Below are positions 30,435-39,473 of a stretch of 64,000 bases of DNA, in pieces (position 1 is the stretch's first letter; the number at the start of each line of letters is the position of its first letter). The stretch is from Sphingobium yanoikuyae. Lineage in GTDB: Bacteria > Pseudomonadota > Alphaproteobacteria > Sphingomonadales > Sphingomonadaceae. The notes below the pieces were generated by a model. That model did not search any database. It was not told where the DNA came from and saw only the letters and a list, made by a program, of their open reading frames with translations. The stretch spans positions 1,567,501 through 1,631,500 of the forward strand of contig NZ_CP053021.1 of the NCBI RefSeq assembly GCF_013001025.1, written 5' to 3'. The translations under genes were made by a program, and so were the position numbers.

Positions 30435-31500
30435 CGATCTTGTCCTTCATGTCGATCTGGATTTCGCTCTGGGCGCGCGCTTCGATCTCCTCGTAATATT
30501 CCGAGAGATCCATCCTGCTGAAATCGAGCGCCTGGAATTCTTCCGCGGTGAACCCGCGGCAGTAAGGCTTCTTCGCCGTGCCCCAGCCCTTCTCGGCGAA
30601 GCTCTTGAGCTGGGGCCGTCCCTGTTCCTGGATGATGCGGCCAAGCTTGGTGTTGAAGCAGCAGTGGCCTTTCGCCTTCTGCACGCAGATGCCGAGGATC
30701 TTCGAGGAGCAATAGCTGCCCACCTCGTGGCACATTCCCGAGCCGCGCAGCATGCCTACTTCCATGTCCTCCTGGTCGCAGCCCTGCAGCAGCACCTCGA
30801 TCATGAAATTGACGGCAAGGCTGATCGCGATCGAGGTGGGATCGAGGCCGACGATGATCGCATTGGCGCCCGCGCTTGCCGCCTGGCTCGCGGTCGCCCC
30901 CGCCTTGAAGGCGGTGTAAGCCGCTTTAAGCCCCGTGAAGACGCCCTTGGCGACGGCGATCTTGGTCGAGATCGACGAGATCGAACCGCCCATGCCGTCC
31001 TTGACGATCTTCCCCTTGTCCTTGCAGCAGTTCTGGAACGTGGTGCTGAGACCTGCGGGGCGACAGCGCGCGGCGCGGCCCGAAAAGATCTCGATCGTAC
31101 CCAGGCAATTGCCGCCCGCATCGACGCCGCCGTCGGCCTCGACCCCGGGATCGTCGAGCGCCGCGTCCTCGACGACAGGATTGGCGCTGGTGTCGATGCA
31201 GGTGTTGGCCGAGCAGGCGGCCGCGCCGCCGCTCGCGGGAACCTCGCATGCGTATTGATCGCCGAGCGGGCAGTGGAGCGCGCCTGCCGTGTCCGCCTCG
31301 CACGTCGTCTGGCCGATCGGGCACATCCATCCACCCGAAGCGGTCAGATGGCAGGCGGCCGTTTCGCCTTCGTCGGCCGCATCGCCGTTGCCGTCGAGAT
31401 CAACGGCGCAAAGCTGCTGCGCGGCCGCGCCTGCGGGAAACACCAGCACGCCGGTCATAAGCAGCATGGCCGCTGCAAGGTGGGACCGCACGGCACTCAT
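30406..31500 (-). CDS. TraN C-terminal-type Cys-rich protein
   Basis: 364 residues with a signal peptide and more than 20 cysteines. The C-terminal part matches the conserved TraN end: FQNCCKDKGK, later CSSKILGICVQKAKGHCCFNTKLGRIIQEQGRPQL, then CRGFTAEEFQALDFS. TraN is the outer-membrane adhesin that stabilises mating pairs with the recipient. Here this conserved end is a protein of its own, next to a separate Cys-rich gene upstream. The 4-base overlap argues against a sequencing break. Confidence 0.82.
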   Translation of the reverse strand: MSAVRSHLAAAMLLMTGVLVFPAGAAAQQLCAVDLDGNGDAADEGETAACHLTASGGWMCPIGQTTCEADTAGALHCPLGDQYACEVPASGGAAACSANTCIDTSANPVVEDAALDDPGVEADGGVDAGGNCLGTIEIFSGRAARCRPAGLSTTFQNCCKDKGKIVKDGMGGSISSISTKIAVAKGVFTGLKAAYTAFKAGATASQAASAGANAIIVGLDPTSIAISLAVNFMIEVLLQGCDQEDMEVGMLRGSGMCHEVGSYCSSKILGICVQKAKGHCCFNTKLGRIIQEQGRPQLKSFAEKGWGTAKKPYCRGFTAEEFQALDFSRMDLSEYYEEIEARAQSEIQIDMKDKIDAYLQTISN

Positions 31501-33428
31501 CGCACGCTGCTCGTGCAGACCATGTCCGCCCCGCCAAGGCGCACCGTCTGCATCATCACCGCCGCCTCGGGAAAATCATCGAGACAGCCGCAGCCCTCGA
31601 CGAGCTCCTCGCCGTCCCCGGCCGGGCAAACGTTGCTGTCCTGGCAGGTGCGGTAGTAATAGTCCCAACCTGTCGGATCGGTCTGCTTCGATCCGGTTAC
31701 GCCATCGGGGGCGACTGCCGTGTTCCCTTCCGCCTTGCGGGTCTTGCAGATCGGCTCGCAGGCGCTGACGCTGCCGCGATCGGGCATGGAGAAACTGCGG
31801 GTGGTGAGGCTGTAGCTGCCGTCGGTATTCGCCACCCGGTCGGCTAGCAGGGTCTCGGTCGAGTGGTCGATGATATAGGCGCCGCGCGAGAGATCGGGCT
31901 CGGCCGATGTTCCCAGATCGACGGTGCACCGGTAGGTTCGCTCGCGCAGGAAGAAATCGCGAGCGACCTGCGCGGTGCAGGCGCCGGTCCCGAACACCCG
32001 CGTCTGCGGCAGCGGGGATAGGCCGGTGTTGACGCCGCTGCGAAACGTCGTAACCCCGTCGACCACTTCATCCTGCAGCCGGCAGGCATCGTTTGCCCCA
32101 TAGCCGGAACAGGTGTCGACGAGCTGCTCGCTCGTCTTGCATCCGGTATCGACGCTGGCATCGATCGCGGCATAGGCTTCGCCGCCTTCGGCCACCGCAA
32201 CGCGCAGCCAGATGTCATGATCGCCTTGTGTCATCCGCGAGGTCAGATCGAGCGCGGGGTTCAGGTAGAAAGCGCCCTTCTTCTCGCATTTGCCCGGCGG
32301 CAATCCGGTCCCGGTCCAGCTCTGCGGCCCGGAACCCAGCAGTTCGCCGTCGATGCGGATCTGCGCCCAGTCATCCGCGCCGAAGCGGGTGAGGAGGACC
32401 TGGCGCAGGCGGTCGCTGTCCTTGACCCGCAGTGTCATGTGGAAATCGAAGATCGAGCAGGATCCGCCCGAGAGGCTGTTGTCGGACGGCGAGCCCATGA
32501 GGAAGGTGACGTTCTGGGAGCCCGTGACAGAGGTCGCATAGCCACCCGCGACCCGGTCGATGATCTTCTCGATGGTGATTTCTTCCTGGGTGATCTGCCG
32601 GGTGATGGTGCAGCTACGGCTGACTTCGGACGTGCCGGTGCCGGTCGAGGAGGCGGCGAGTGCCTGGAATACGCTGCTGGCCTGCGCGGCGGCGGAGGCG
32701 TCGCTCGAGATGGCGCCCGGATTGCTCTTGTACGCGGTGGCGCCGACATCGGACTGCGCTGTGCACGAGGTCGTCTGGGCGCCGGTGTAACGGATGACCG
32801 GCCCCTCGATCGACGCTTGCGAAACGGCGATGCGCGCGTCCGACGTGGCGAGCGCGCCGACGACGCCGCCGCCGAGGTCCTTCAGCACCGAGGCGATGTT
32901 GCCCCACACCAGGTTATTGCCGCAGCTGTTGTTGACGCAGTAACAGCCGGCAAGCTCGGTCAGATCGACCTCGCTGAGCTTGAGCGCTCCCGAAGTCGCG
33001 GTATCCCAGCGGAAGAACCGGCAGGCATCCCACGTCCCCGGGGTGCAGGAGATGATCCCGTTCGCGCAGATGCCCGAGGTCACGACGGGTACCGTCAGCG
33101 CCTCGTCGAAGCTGCCGTCGAGATCGCTGTCCCGCGAAATGCTGAGCGTCCCGATATCGCCGGTGGTATTCGGCTGCGCGAGCAGTTCCAGATAAGTCGC
33201 GGTTTTCTGGCAGGCGAGATCGGGAGTGAACGCTTTGGAGGAGTCCACCGTGGTGATGCTCCGGCCCGCCAACCCCGGCGTCACGTAGTTATCGAGCAGC
33301 GCATCGCTCTCAGCGCTTTTGGCGCGCGCGGCGGCGGCCGCGGCGCGGGCGCGGTCCTCCGGCGTCTGCGCGTGCAGCGGCGCGCAAAGCCCGAGTACCG
33401 TGACAAGGAGCAGGGCGCGCGCCTTCAT
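31497..33428 (-). CDS. TraN N-terminal-type large Cys-rich secreted protein
   Basis: 643 residues with a signal peptide (MKARALLLVTVLGLCAPLHAQ) and many paired cysteines; the C-terminus ends with GCGCLDDFPEAAVMMQTVRLGGADMVC, typical of long TraN proteins before the conserved end. The middle contains serine/threonine-rich beta segments, likely surface-exposed and variable. With the following gene it appears to form a two-chain TraN. The start ATG 33428 overlaps the preceding stop by 4 bases. Confidence 0.78.
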   Translation of the reverse strand: MKARALLLVTVLGLCAPLHAQTPEDRARAAAAAARAKSAESDALLDNYVTPGLAGRSITTVDSSKAFTPDLACQKTATYLELLAQPNTTGDIGTLSISRDSDLDGSFDEALTVPVVTSGICANGIISCTPGTWDACRFFRWDTATSGALKLSEVDLTELAGCYCVNNSCGNNLVWGNIASVLKDLGGGVVGALATSDARIAVSQASIEGPVIRYTGAQTTSCTAQSDVGATAYKSNPGAISSDASAAAQASSVFQALAASSTGTGTSEVSRSCTITRQITQEEITIEKIIDRVAGGYATSVTGSQNVTFLMGSPSDNSLSGGSCSIFDFHMTLRVKDSDRLRQVLLTRFGADDWAQIRIDGELLGSGPQSWTGTGLPPGKCEKKGAFYLNPALDLTSRMTQGDHDIWLRVAVAEGGEAYAAIDASVDTGCKTSEQLVDTCSGYGANDACRLQDEVVDGVTTFRSGVNTGLSPLPQTRVFGTGACTAQVARDFFLRERTYRCTVDLGTSAEPDLSRGAYIIDHSTETLLADRVANTDGSYSLTTRSFSMPDRGSVSACEPICKTRKAEGNTAVAPDGVTGSKQTDPTGWDYYYRTCQDSNVCPAGDGEELVEGCGCLDDFPEAAVMMQTVRLGGADMVCTSSVR

Positions 33429-33754
33429 GGCTGGATCTCGCCTGGAACCACGCCGCGCGAGCCGCGACGCAAACGAAACAGCAGGACGCCGCCGTCGCTG
33501 ACCGGCCTCTCGGCCCTGAACACGGCCTGCCCCTCGAAGACGGTCAGCGTGGCCGCGACGACAGACGGCGAGGAGGGGAGCACCGCCTGTCCATCGTCTG
33601 TGTTGAAGGCCACGCCGACCGTCCGACCGACACCGCAGGGGGGAAACGGTGCCGGTCTGACCGCGATGGAAACGCTCGGGCTGAGGGGCTGACGGGCAGG
33701 CCACCGGCTGATCCCGGGCGTTTTCACGCGGTTGTCGGAAGGCGACCTGCTCAC
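33425..33754 (-). CDS. Small protein between traU and traN
   Basis: 109 residues with 4-base overlaps at both ends (traU stop at 33751, next start at 33428), so the gene is probably real. It is proline- and arginine-rich at the start and beta-like later (VAATLTVFEGQAVFRAERP). No signal peptide or family is recognised. A role in conjugation is inferred only from its place. Confidence 0.6.
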   Translation of the reverse strand: MSRSPSDNRVKTPGISRWPARQPLSPSVSIAVRPAPFPPCGVGRTVGVAFNTDDGQAVLPSSPSVVAATLTVFEGQAVFRAERPVSDGGVLLFRLRRGSRGVVPGEIQP

Positions 33755-34764
33755 GGCGTCGATACTCCCGCGCAGCAGATCGTCTTTTCAAAGAGCATGA
33801 ACTGGGCGTTGTCCTTGCCTGGCGCGTGCTTCGCGCTGGTCCAGAGCGCACCGGGCCGGCCGACATTGACGCAGCTGCCGCCCTTGACCGGCTCCATCAA
33901 CTGGAACTTGTAGCGGCTCTTGGTCCACACCGGTTGGGGGATGAAGGAGCAGCCGTCGGCCGAACTGATTGTGAGCGCGCCGAGCCTCCCCATCATGAAG
34001 AGGCCGCGCGCGGCAAGTCCCGCCCAGGCCTCGACGCTGTCCCCGAAATGAATGTCGCCCGCAACCGGATAGGTTGCGCCCCACGAGCCCATGCACCAGA
34101 ACAGCGGATCGACGACCTTGCCCGCGGCTGCCGCAGCGCTGTCGGCCATGCAGGCAAGTCCCGCGGCCGGATTGCCGAACAGGATCGCCTCGGGCTGGAT
34201 GATCGCGCCGAGCGTTGCCGATTGCCAGGTTGGCAGGACTTCGGTGATGAGGGCGACGTCGAAGCCGTCGTCCTCGATGCACGGCAGGTCGGTGAACATG
34301 TCGAGCATCTTCCAGACCGGCGAGATGTAGTAGTGCATCTGCGCGAACATCTTGCGCGTGTTGGTGCCGTCGGCGAGGCTGCTCTGGCTCCCCTGCAGCT
34401 TGCCGCCCGTCGGCATGATGTCCGCGCCGAGCGCCATCATGCAGCCCGGTTCGGTCACCACATCGACCATCCTGTTCGGCGACCAGAAGCTGACTTTCAC
34501 CCCGAACCAGAAGGTCACGCCCTTGCGACAGGCGCAGAGCGGCTTGGAGGCCGACTGGGCGTCGAGCGCCTTGCCGAGCGGTTCACTGGGGCCGACCTTC
34601 ACGCCGCCGATGGTGATCGGGAAGATGCAGTTCCAGCGCACCTTGGTGATCGGGTTGAACGCCGTGCCCGCTTCGCATTTGGACGCATGGGCGGGAGCCG
34701 CGACCGCCAGTGCGGCAAAGCCGCAACCCAGCGCGAGCAATCTGCGAAGCGACAATAGTTTCAT
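33751..34764 (-). CDS. traU: TraU, F-type conjugal transfer protein
   Basis: 337 residues with a signal peptide ending AAPAHA. Typical TraU text includes CEAGTAFNPITKVRWNCIFPITIGG near the N-terminus, CACRKGVTFWFGVKVSFWSPNRMVDVVTEPGCMMALG, and a second Cys-rich half. TraU is a periplasmic protein needed mainly for DNA transfer rather than pilus growth. Full length; it overlaps traW by 4 bases. Confidence 0.95.
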   Translation of the reverse strand: MKLLSLRRLLALGCGFAALAVAAPAHASKCEAGTAFNPITKVRWNCIFPITIGGVKVGPSEPLGKALDAQSASKPLCACRKGVTFWFGVKVSFWSPNRMVDVVTEPGCMMALGADIMPTGGKLQGSQSSLADGTNTRKMFAQMHYYISPVWKMLDMFTDLPCIEDDGFDVALITEVLPTWQSATLGAIIQPEAILFGNPAAGLACMADSAAAAAGKVVDPLFWCMGSWGATYPVAGDIHFGDSVEAWAGLAARGLFMMGRLGALTISSADGCSFIPQPVWTKSRYKFQLMEPVKGGSCVNVGRPGALWTSAKHAPGKDNAQFMLFEKTICCAGVSTP

Positions 34765-35405
34765 CGCACTGCGCTCCGGTCGGTTTTGCGCCTGTCGACT
34801 TCGGTAAGCACGAGCTTCTGGCCGTCCTGCGCGACGATCACCGGCGCGACGGTCAGGCCGAGCCGCGCCTTGACGCGTTCTTCGAGTAGGAACAGCGCGC
34901 GGCCGTGCCGTTCGCCCAGGGTGATCACATCGGCATCACCGGGGCCTCCTGCTGCAAGCAGGATGAAATCGGCCGGTCTTGCGGTGCGTAGCGCCCAGTC
35001 AAGCTCGCGCGGATGCACGACGATCAGCCGCTGGGGCAGCGACACGTAGGCGAGCGGGTTGAAGCTGTAGCCCTTGGCATAGAGCAGCTTGCCCTCTGGC
35101 AGGCGGATATCCTGGTCGAGCGTATAGAAAGGGACCACCGTGCGGGTCCGATCCGCGTGGGCAATTCCGAGCGACGCCGCCTTCATCGCCGACCAGCGCT
35201 CGCGCGGGCCGAAGGCCCTCGTCATTTCGGGAACGCGCGCCGCCTGGCCCTCGATCTCGCGCAGCGCGTCGGGTTCTGCGATCGGCCAGGTCCGACCGAT
35301 GGTGCTGGTCTCCGCAAGGGCCGCTGTCGAGGTCGCGAAGGGAAGGGTCAGCGTCGCCAGCGCGTACACGACTTGGTTGGGGCAATGTGTAGACCTAGCG
35401 ACCAT
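34761..35405 (-). CDS. traW: TraW, F-type conjugal transfer protein
   Basis: 214 residues from ATG 35405, with a signal peptide. It has the TraW features: IGRTWPIAEPDALREIEGQAA at the mature start and the C-terminal strand set YSFNPLAYVSLPQRLIVVHPRELDW. TraW works with TrbC and TraU in the periplasm in pilus assembly. It overlaps the small upstream membrane gene by 11 bases. Confidence 0.92.
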   Translation of the reverse strand: MVARSTHCPNQVVYALATLTLPFATSTAALAETSTIGRTWPIAEPDALREIEGQAARVPEMTRAFGPRERWSAMKAASLGIAHADRTRTVVPFYTLDQDIRLPEGKLLYAKGYSFNPLAYVSLPQRLIVVHPRELDWALRTARPADFILLAAGGPGDADVITLGERHGRALFLLEERVKARLGLTVAPVIVAQDGQKLVLTEVDRRKTDRSAVR

Positions 35406-35631
35406 GACGACGTCTCCATCCAGGCTGGCCGCCATCGCGATCCTCGCCGATCGCCGCGCTGATCAGCGCTGCAGTCGCAATGATCGCGGTAATGACGACG
35501 AGCAGGCGGAACCGATCGGGCACGGCGGGCAGCTGCCAAGCGATGCAGGACTGCACCAGCAGCAGGCCCTGGCTGCCGAGCACCAGACGGATAGGCCCCG
35601 GGGCCGGTGTCGAGGAGAAGATACCGTTCAC
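35395..35631 (-). CDS. Small membrane protein at the TrbI position
   Basis: About 78 residues. The GTG at 35631 overlaps the upstream stop (GTGA); a GTG at 35643 is also possible. One or two hydrophobic segments are seen (RFRLLVVITAIIATAALISAA). In F, the small inner-membrane TrbI lies between traC and traW, so this gene could take that role; no sequence match to TrbI is claimed. Confidence 0.55.
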   Translation of the reverse strand: MNGIFSSTPAPGPIRLVLGSQGLLLVQSCIAWQLPAVPDRFRLLVVITAIIATAALISAAIGEDRDGGQPGWRRRHGR

Positions 35632-35981
35632 CGCTGCCTCCACTGCCGCACCTGCGCCTTGAGGCGCTCGCCTATCTCGTGCCAGGGGACGAGGGTGAGA
35701 CCGGAACTCGCTGCGCCAAGACCGGCGGTTACGCCGATCGCGACGGCGCTTTGGAACGGAGCATCGAGGGTTCCGGAGAGGGCAAAGGCCAGAAGCGAAG
35801 CGTTCGCGATGCTAACACCCAGAAGATTGATGTAGCTCAGCCGCGCATAGCGCCGTTCCGCTGCGATCACCGTCACGATAGCGTTTGCCACCGCTTCCAT
35901 GCCGATCACCTGGTTCTCCAGGCTTCGCGCACAGGCGAGAAGGTCGCGAAGATCGTGGGCCGGATCGCCCTTCGCGCTCAT
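35628..35981 (-). CDS. Small two-segment membrane protein of the tra operon
   Basis: 117 residues: a polar N-terminal helix (ARSLENQVIGMEAVANAIV), two hydrophobic segments (INLLGVSIANASLLAFALSG and SAVAIGVTAGLGAASSGLTLV) and a basic end. It is coupled by 4-base overlaps on both sides. No known family; it may be an accessory part of the secretion channel. Confidence 0.6.
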   Translation of the reverse strand: MSAKGDPAHDLRDLLACARSLENQVIGMEAVANAIVTVIAAERRYARLSYINLLGVSIANASLLAFALSGTLDAPFQSAVAIGVTAGLGAASSGLTLVPWHEIGERLKAQVRQWRQR

Positions 35982-36307
35982 CGTGCCCTCCACGGCCGCA
36001 GGTGCGACACCAGCTTGCCGCAGGCGCCGGAAAGACCGATCAGCAGCATGCCGCTCGCAAAGCAGGCGGCCGCGACGATGATCCCGGCGCGCAGCGCGGG
36101 CAGGACCGGCTGGTGAAGCGCGAGGCCGGCGATCGTGACCAGCGCGCCCATCATGAAGGTTTCGATGGCGACCAGCCGCAATCGCCAGCGGATAGCTGCT
36201 GCTTCTGCTCGCTGGGCCACGCGCGCTTCGATGGCGGCCTGCACGGCCGGGTCCTGCTCCCAGTCGAGCAGCAGCTGGTCGGGATGCGGGGAGGGCGCGC
36301 GTGTCAT
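35978..36307 (-). CDS. Small membrane protein directly after traC
   Basis: 109 residues from ATG 36307, overlapping the traC stop. An acidic N-terminus (LLLDWEQDPAVQAAIEARV) precedes two membrane segments (FMMGALVTIAGLALH and AGIIVAAACFASGMLLIGL). The function is unknown; it forms a run of three small membrane genes that replace trbI in this operon. Confidence 0.6.
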   Translation of the reverse strand: MTRAPSPHPDQLLLDWEQDPAVQAAIEARVAQRAEAAAIRWRLRLVAIETFMMGALVTIAGLALHQPVLPALRAGIIVAAACFASGMLLIGLSGACGKLVSHLRPWRAR

Positions 36308-38850
36308 GCCGAGGCCCCATCCGATTGGCCATCCCAACAGCGCTCCCGGCCGCCGGCATCACCCAGGATTTGTACAGGATCGACGCCGGCCAGTTCGCAC
36401 ACCGCTTCCAGCGGGCTGCGCCCGGCACGCAGCAGAGCCTCGAAGGCGGCGACCTCGCCTGGCGCCGAGGTGTTGATCCAGTAGCTGAAGGGATCGACGA
36501 CCAGCCGCGCGATCCCCAGGCCAAGCGGCGAATCTATGAACACTTCGGAATAGTTCGGCTTGGCGTTGCGCACCGATTTGAGGAGGTCGAGGACGAAGCC
36601 CGAATAGTCGAGGATCTTGTTGTCGACTGCCTTGTCGTAAGTCGAGCCCTGCAGCAGGAATTTCGTCGCCGCATTCTCGAGGATCACCTGGCCGGTGCCG
36701 CCGAAGAGCGTCAGATCGTTCATGCTCTGAAGGACGATCCCGAAGCTGCCCTGGTATTTGCGCGCCCGGCGATAGCCCTGGCCGAAGGCTTCGGCGAGAC
36801 GCGAGAGATCCTGCCCGTCGCTACGCGTCATGAACTGGGCGGCCTCGTCGCACAGCACGAAGCGGGGACGGCCGCGGTCGGAGAGATAGAGCTCCTGGGT
36901 GACGGCATTGACCACCACCATGACGATGACATTGAAGAGGTCCGGCAGCGCTTTGAGCCGTTCGAGCTCGAGCACGACGAATTCGTCGCTGCGGATATCG
37001 AAGGTCGAAGGCCCGTTGAAGAAATGGCCGTAAGCGCCCCCGGACCCGAAATCGCGCAGGTTGAAGGCGAGCTCGCGCGCGACGGGCACGAGATGCTCGA
37101 CGCGGTCGAGGTCCGAGACGGCGTTCTCGGGATAGCGGCCGAGCCACTCGCGCACCGCATCGATGCCGTCCTCGCCGCGCCCGCCATCGACTGTCCACTG
37201 GACAGCGGACTTGAGGAGATTCCACTGCGAGGTGGTAACGGGCTTGCGGGTGGCGGCGTTGGCCATTTCCGCGACGATCGCGACCGCCATGGCGATCGCC
37301 GACTGCTTGTCCTCGCCGTCGAGCGCGAGCCCCATGTCGAAGGGGTTGAGGACGAGCCGTTCCTCGCCGATGTCGATGTAGCGGCCCGAGCACAGCGTGC
37401 AGAGCTTGCGATAGCTGCCGCCGATATCGATGATCCGGATCAGCGCGCCTTGCGCGTAATATTGCTGGCACAAGTTGTTGAGCAGGAAGCTCTTGCCCGC
37501 GCCGGACTCGGCCGAGACGATGAAGTTGTAGTTGTTGATCCTGGGATCGAAGAGGTCGAGGGTGATAAGCTGACCCTTGCGGCCCACGTACAGCAGCGCC
37601 GGGCGCCCGCCCCCGCGAAAATCGGTCTGCACCGGCGCCATCAGCGTCGCCGCCTTGACCGGCATCCGGAAATCGCGCTCGAGCAGCTTCATCGTGCGCT
37701 TTTCGGGATAGAGGCCGAAGGGCAGGCTGGCGGCGAGCAGCACCGGCAGCAGATAGCTCTCCTCCTGGACCATGAAGGGTAGCGGTTCGGACTCCCACAG
37801 TCGCTTGGCGCGCGCGGCCATGTCGCGCGCGTGCGCACTGTCGCGGCCCAGCACCCACATCGTCGGGATCACCGCAACGAACCGGCTGTTCGAGGCCTCG
37901 TCGAGGATCCAGCCGATCTCCTCGATCTGCTTGCCGACCTCGACCGCGAAGCTGCCCGCTGCCTTCTGCGCGGAGAGGATCTGCGCGCGCTTGTGAATCT
38001 CGAACTGCGAATGGTCGAACAGCACCGAGAGACAGGAGAGGAATGGCCCGCCGATCTGGTCGCTGTCTTCGGCGCTCCCGCGCATGCCGCCCATCAGCCG
38101 GTTGGCGCGCTCGGCGGTGATGCGCCGCGCCGGCGCCTTGGGCGTCAGGCAACGTGCGACCTGGTTGCCGAGGAAAACTTCCGGCCCCTCGAAAAAGAGG
38201 TCGGGCCCCGCCTCGATGATCTGGCGGGCCACCGAGGGTGCGGGCATGCCGCCGACCCCATCCTGTAGGAAAACGCCGGGCGCAGACGCGAACACGCCGT
38301 TGAATATCCGCCGGTAGAAGCTGACAAGCTCCGATGGCGGCAGACGGCGGATGCCCATCTTCGCCAGTTGCTCCTCGACCTGCCGACGAAGGTCGGCGCC
38401 CAGCTTCACCCGTGTCTTCACCGCGAGGAACAGGCGAAAGTCGCGCACCGGGATACCGTGCAGGGAGGCGAGCCCGCGGGTTCCGGCGCGCAGATAGTCT
38501 GCGGTCCGCCGCGCCGAGGCCTGCACCAGCGGATCGGGCCGGACCTTGAGGTCGAGATAGGCGTCGAGCGCGGGGTCTATCAGCGGATCGGCGAAGGTGA
38601 TGAGTTGCAGCACCGTCCCTTCGGGGAAATGGATGTTGAGCAGTCCGAGCAGCGCCTGCTGGACATGGGCGAACATGTAGGCGGCGGGAACGAGCTCCCA
38701 GGCCTGGCCCCAGCCATCGTCGATGCACAGGAACGCCTCTTCCTCCTCGACCCAGGCCAGCATCGGCAGGAAGTCGGAATAGGCATCGCGCGTCACCGTC
38801 GCGCGCAGGCGCTGGTAGCTGAGGCCGCCCCGTGTATTTCGCGCGCTCAT
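36304..38850 (-). CDS. traC: TraC, VirB4-family ATPase of the F-type secretion system
   Basis: 848 residues, the usual TraC length. Walker A is SAESGAGKSFLLNN near residue 450, and Walker B is RFVLCDEAAQF near 668, followed by the DLSRLAEAFGQGYRRARKY helix. The N-terminal third is the TraC/VirB4 domain. The cytoplasmic ATPase powers pilus growth and substrate passage at the inner membrane. It overlaps traV by 4 bases. Confidence 0.97.
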   Translation of the reverse strand: MSARNTRGGLSYQRLRATVTRDAYSDFLPMLAWVEEEEAFLCIDDGWGQAWELVPAAYMFAHVQQALLGLLNIHFPEGTVLQLITFADPLIDPALDAYLDLKVRPDPLVQASARRTADYLRAGTRGLASLHGIPVRDFRLFLAVKTRVKLGADLRRQVEEQLAKMGIRRLPPSELVSFYRRIFNGVFASAPGVFLQDGVGGMPAPSVARQIIEAGPDLFFEGPEVFLGNQVARCLTPKAPARRITAERANRLMGGMRGSAEDSDQIGGPFLSCLSVLFDHSQFEIHKRAQILSAQKAAGSFAVEVGKQIEEIGWILDEASNSRFVAVIPTMWVLGRDSAHARDMAARAKRLWESEPLPFMVQEESYLLPVLLAASLPFGLYPEKRTMKLLERDFRMPVKAATLMAPVQTDFRGGGRPALLYVGRKGQLITLDLFDPRINNYNFIVSAESGAGKSFLLNNLCQQYYAQGALIRIIDIGGSYRKLCTLCSGRYIDIGEERLVLNPFDMGLALDGEDKQSAIAMAVAIVAEMANAATRKPVTTSQWNLLKSAVQWTVDGGRGEDGIDAVREWLGRYPENAVSDLDRVEHLVPVARELAFNLRDFGSGGAYGHFFNGPSTFDIRSDEFVVLELERLKALPDLFNVIVMVVVNAVTQELYLSDRGRPRFVLCDEAAQFMTRSDGQDLSRLAEAFGQGYRRARKYQGSFGIVLQSMNDLTLFGGTGQVILENAATKFLLQGSTYDKAVDNKILDYSGFVLDLLKSVRNAKPNYSEVFIDSPLGLGIARLVVDPFSYWINTSAPGEVAAFEALLRAGRSPLEAVCELAGVDPVQILGDAGGRERCWDGQSDGASA

Positions 38851-39449
38851 GGCCGGCTCTCCGGTTCGAGGGCGTCGCGGCGTGCACTGGTGGCCAGCTC
38901 AGCGGTTCCTGCAGGATCGCTCTCGCGCGTGGTGCGCAACACCGACGGCGCGGGAACCCGGCCGCCGGGTTCGACCAGATAGTCGCCGACGACCCATATG
39001 GCCTTGTCGACGATCGAATAGATGTAGCGCGGCATATAGAGGCGACCCGGCCGCTGCTTGTCCGCATAGGGAAGGATCAGCGTGCGCACCGTTCGCGATG
39101 GCCGCAGCATCGGCGAGGAAGGGCTCTCGACCACTGCGCCGATGTTGGTGGCAGCGGGTTCGGCAAGGGCAGGGGTCTTTGCATCGCGGCGCTTGGGCTC
39201 TGCTGCCCCTGACGCTTTTCCCGTCTGGAGCAGCTTGCGGTCGTTGGTAACGGCCGGATCGGACTTGGAAGATCGTCCGGCCAGCGCGTCGGCATAGGCC
39301 TGATCGGGATGGATGCACTGGCCATGGTCGCTGTTCTTGCAGGAGAACTTCTCGCTGTAGGGCGACATCACCGAACCGACCGCAGCGCAGCTCGACAGGG
39401 ACAGACCGATGAGGGGGAGAGCCAGCAATGCGGGACGTAGCGTGGTCAT
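38847..39449 (-). CDS. traV: TraV, outer-membrane lipoprotein of the channel
   Basis: 200 residues with a lipoprotein signal (ALPLIGLSLSSC, lipobox LSSC, Cys21) and the conserved pair of cysteines in FSCKNSDHGQCIHPDQAY. TraV corresponds to VirB7 and anchors the TraK/TraB core complex in the outer membrane. 24 bases separate it from traB. Confidence 0.9.
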   Translation of the reverse strand: MTTLRPALLALPLIGLSLSSCAAVGSVMSPYSEKFSCKNSDHGQCIHPDQAYADALAGRSSKSDPAVTNDRKLLQTGKASGAAEPKRRDAKTPALAEPAATNIGAVVESPSSPMLRPSRTVRTLILPYADKQRPGRLYMPRYIYSIVDKAIWVVGDYLVEPGGRVPAPSVLRTTRESDPAGTAELATSARRDALEPESRP

Positions 39450-39473
39450 GTTCCTGTCTCCGGTTGGCGAGTG

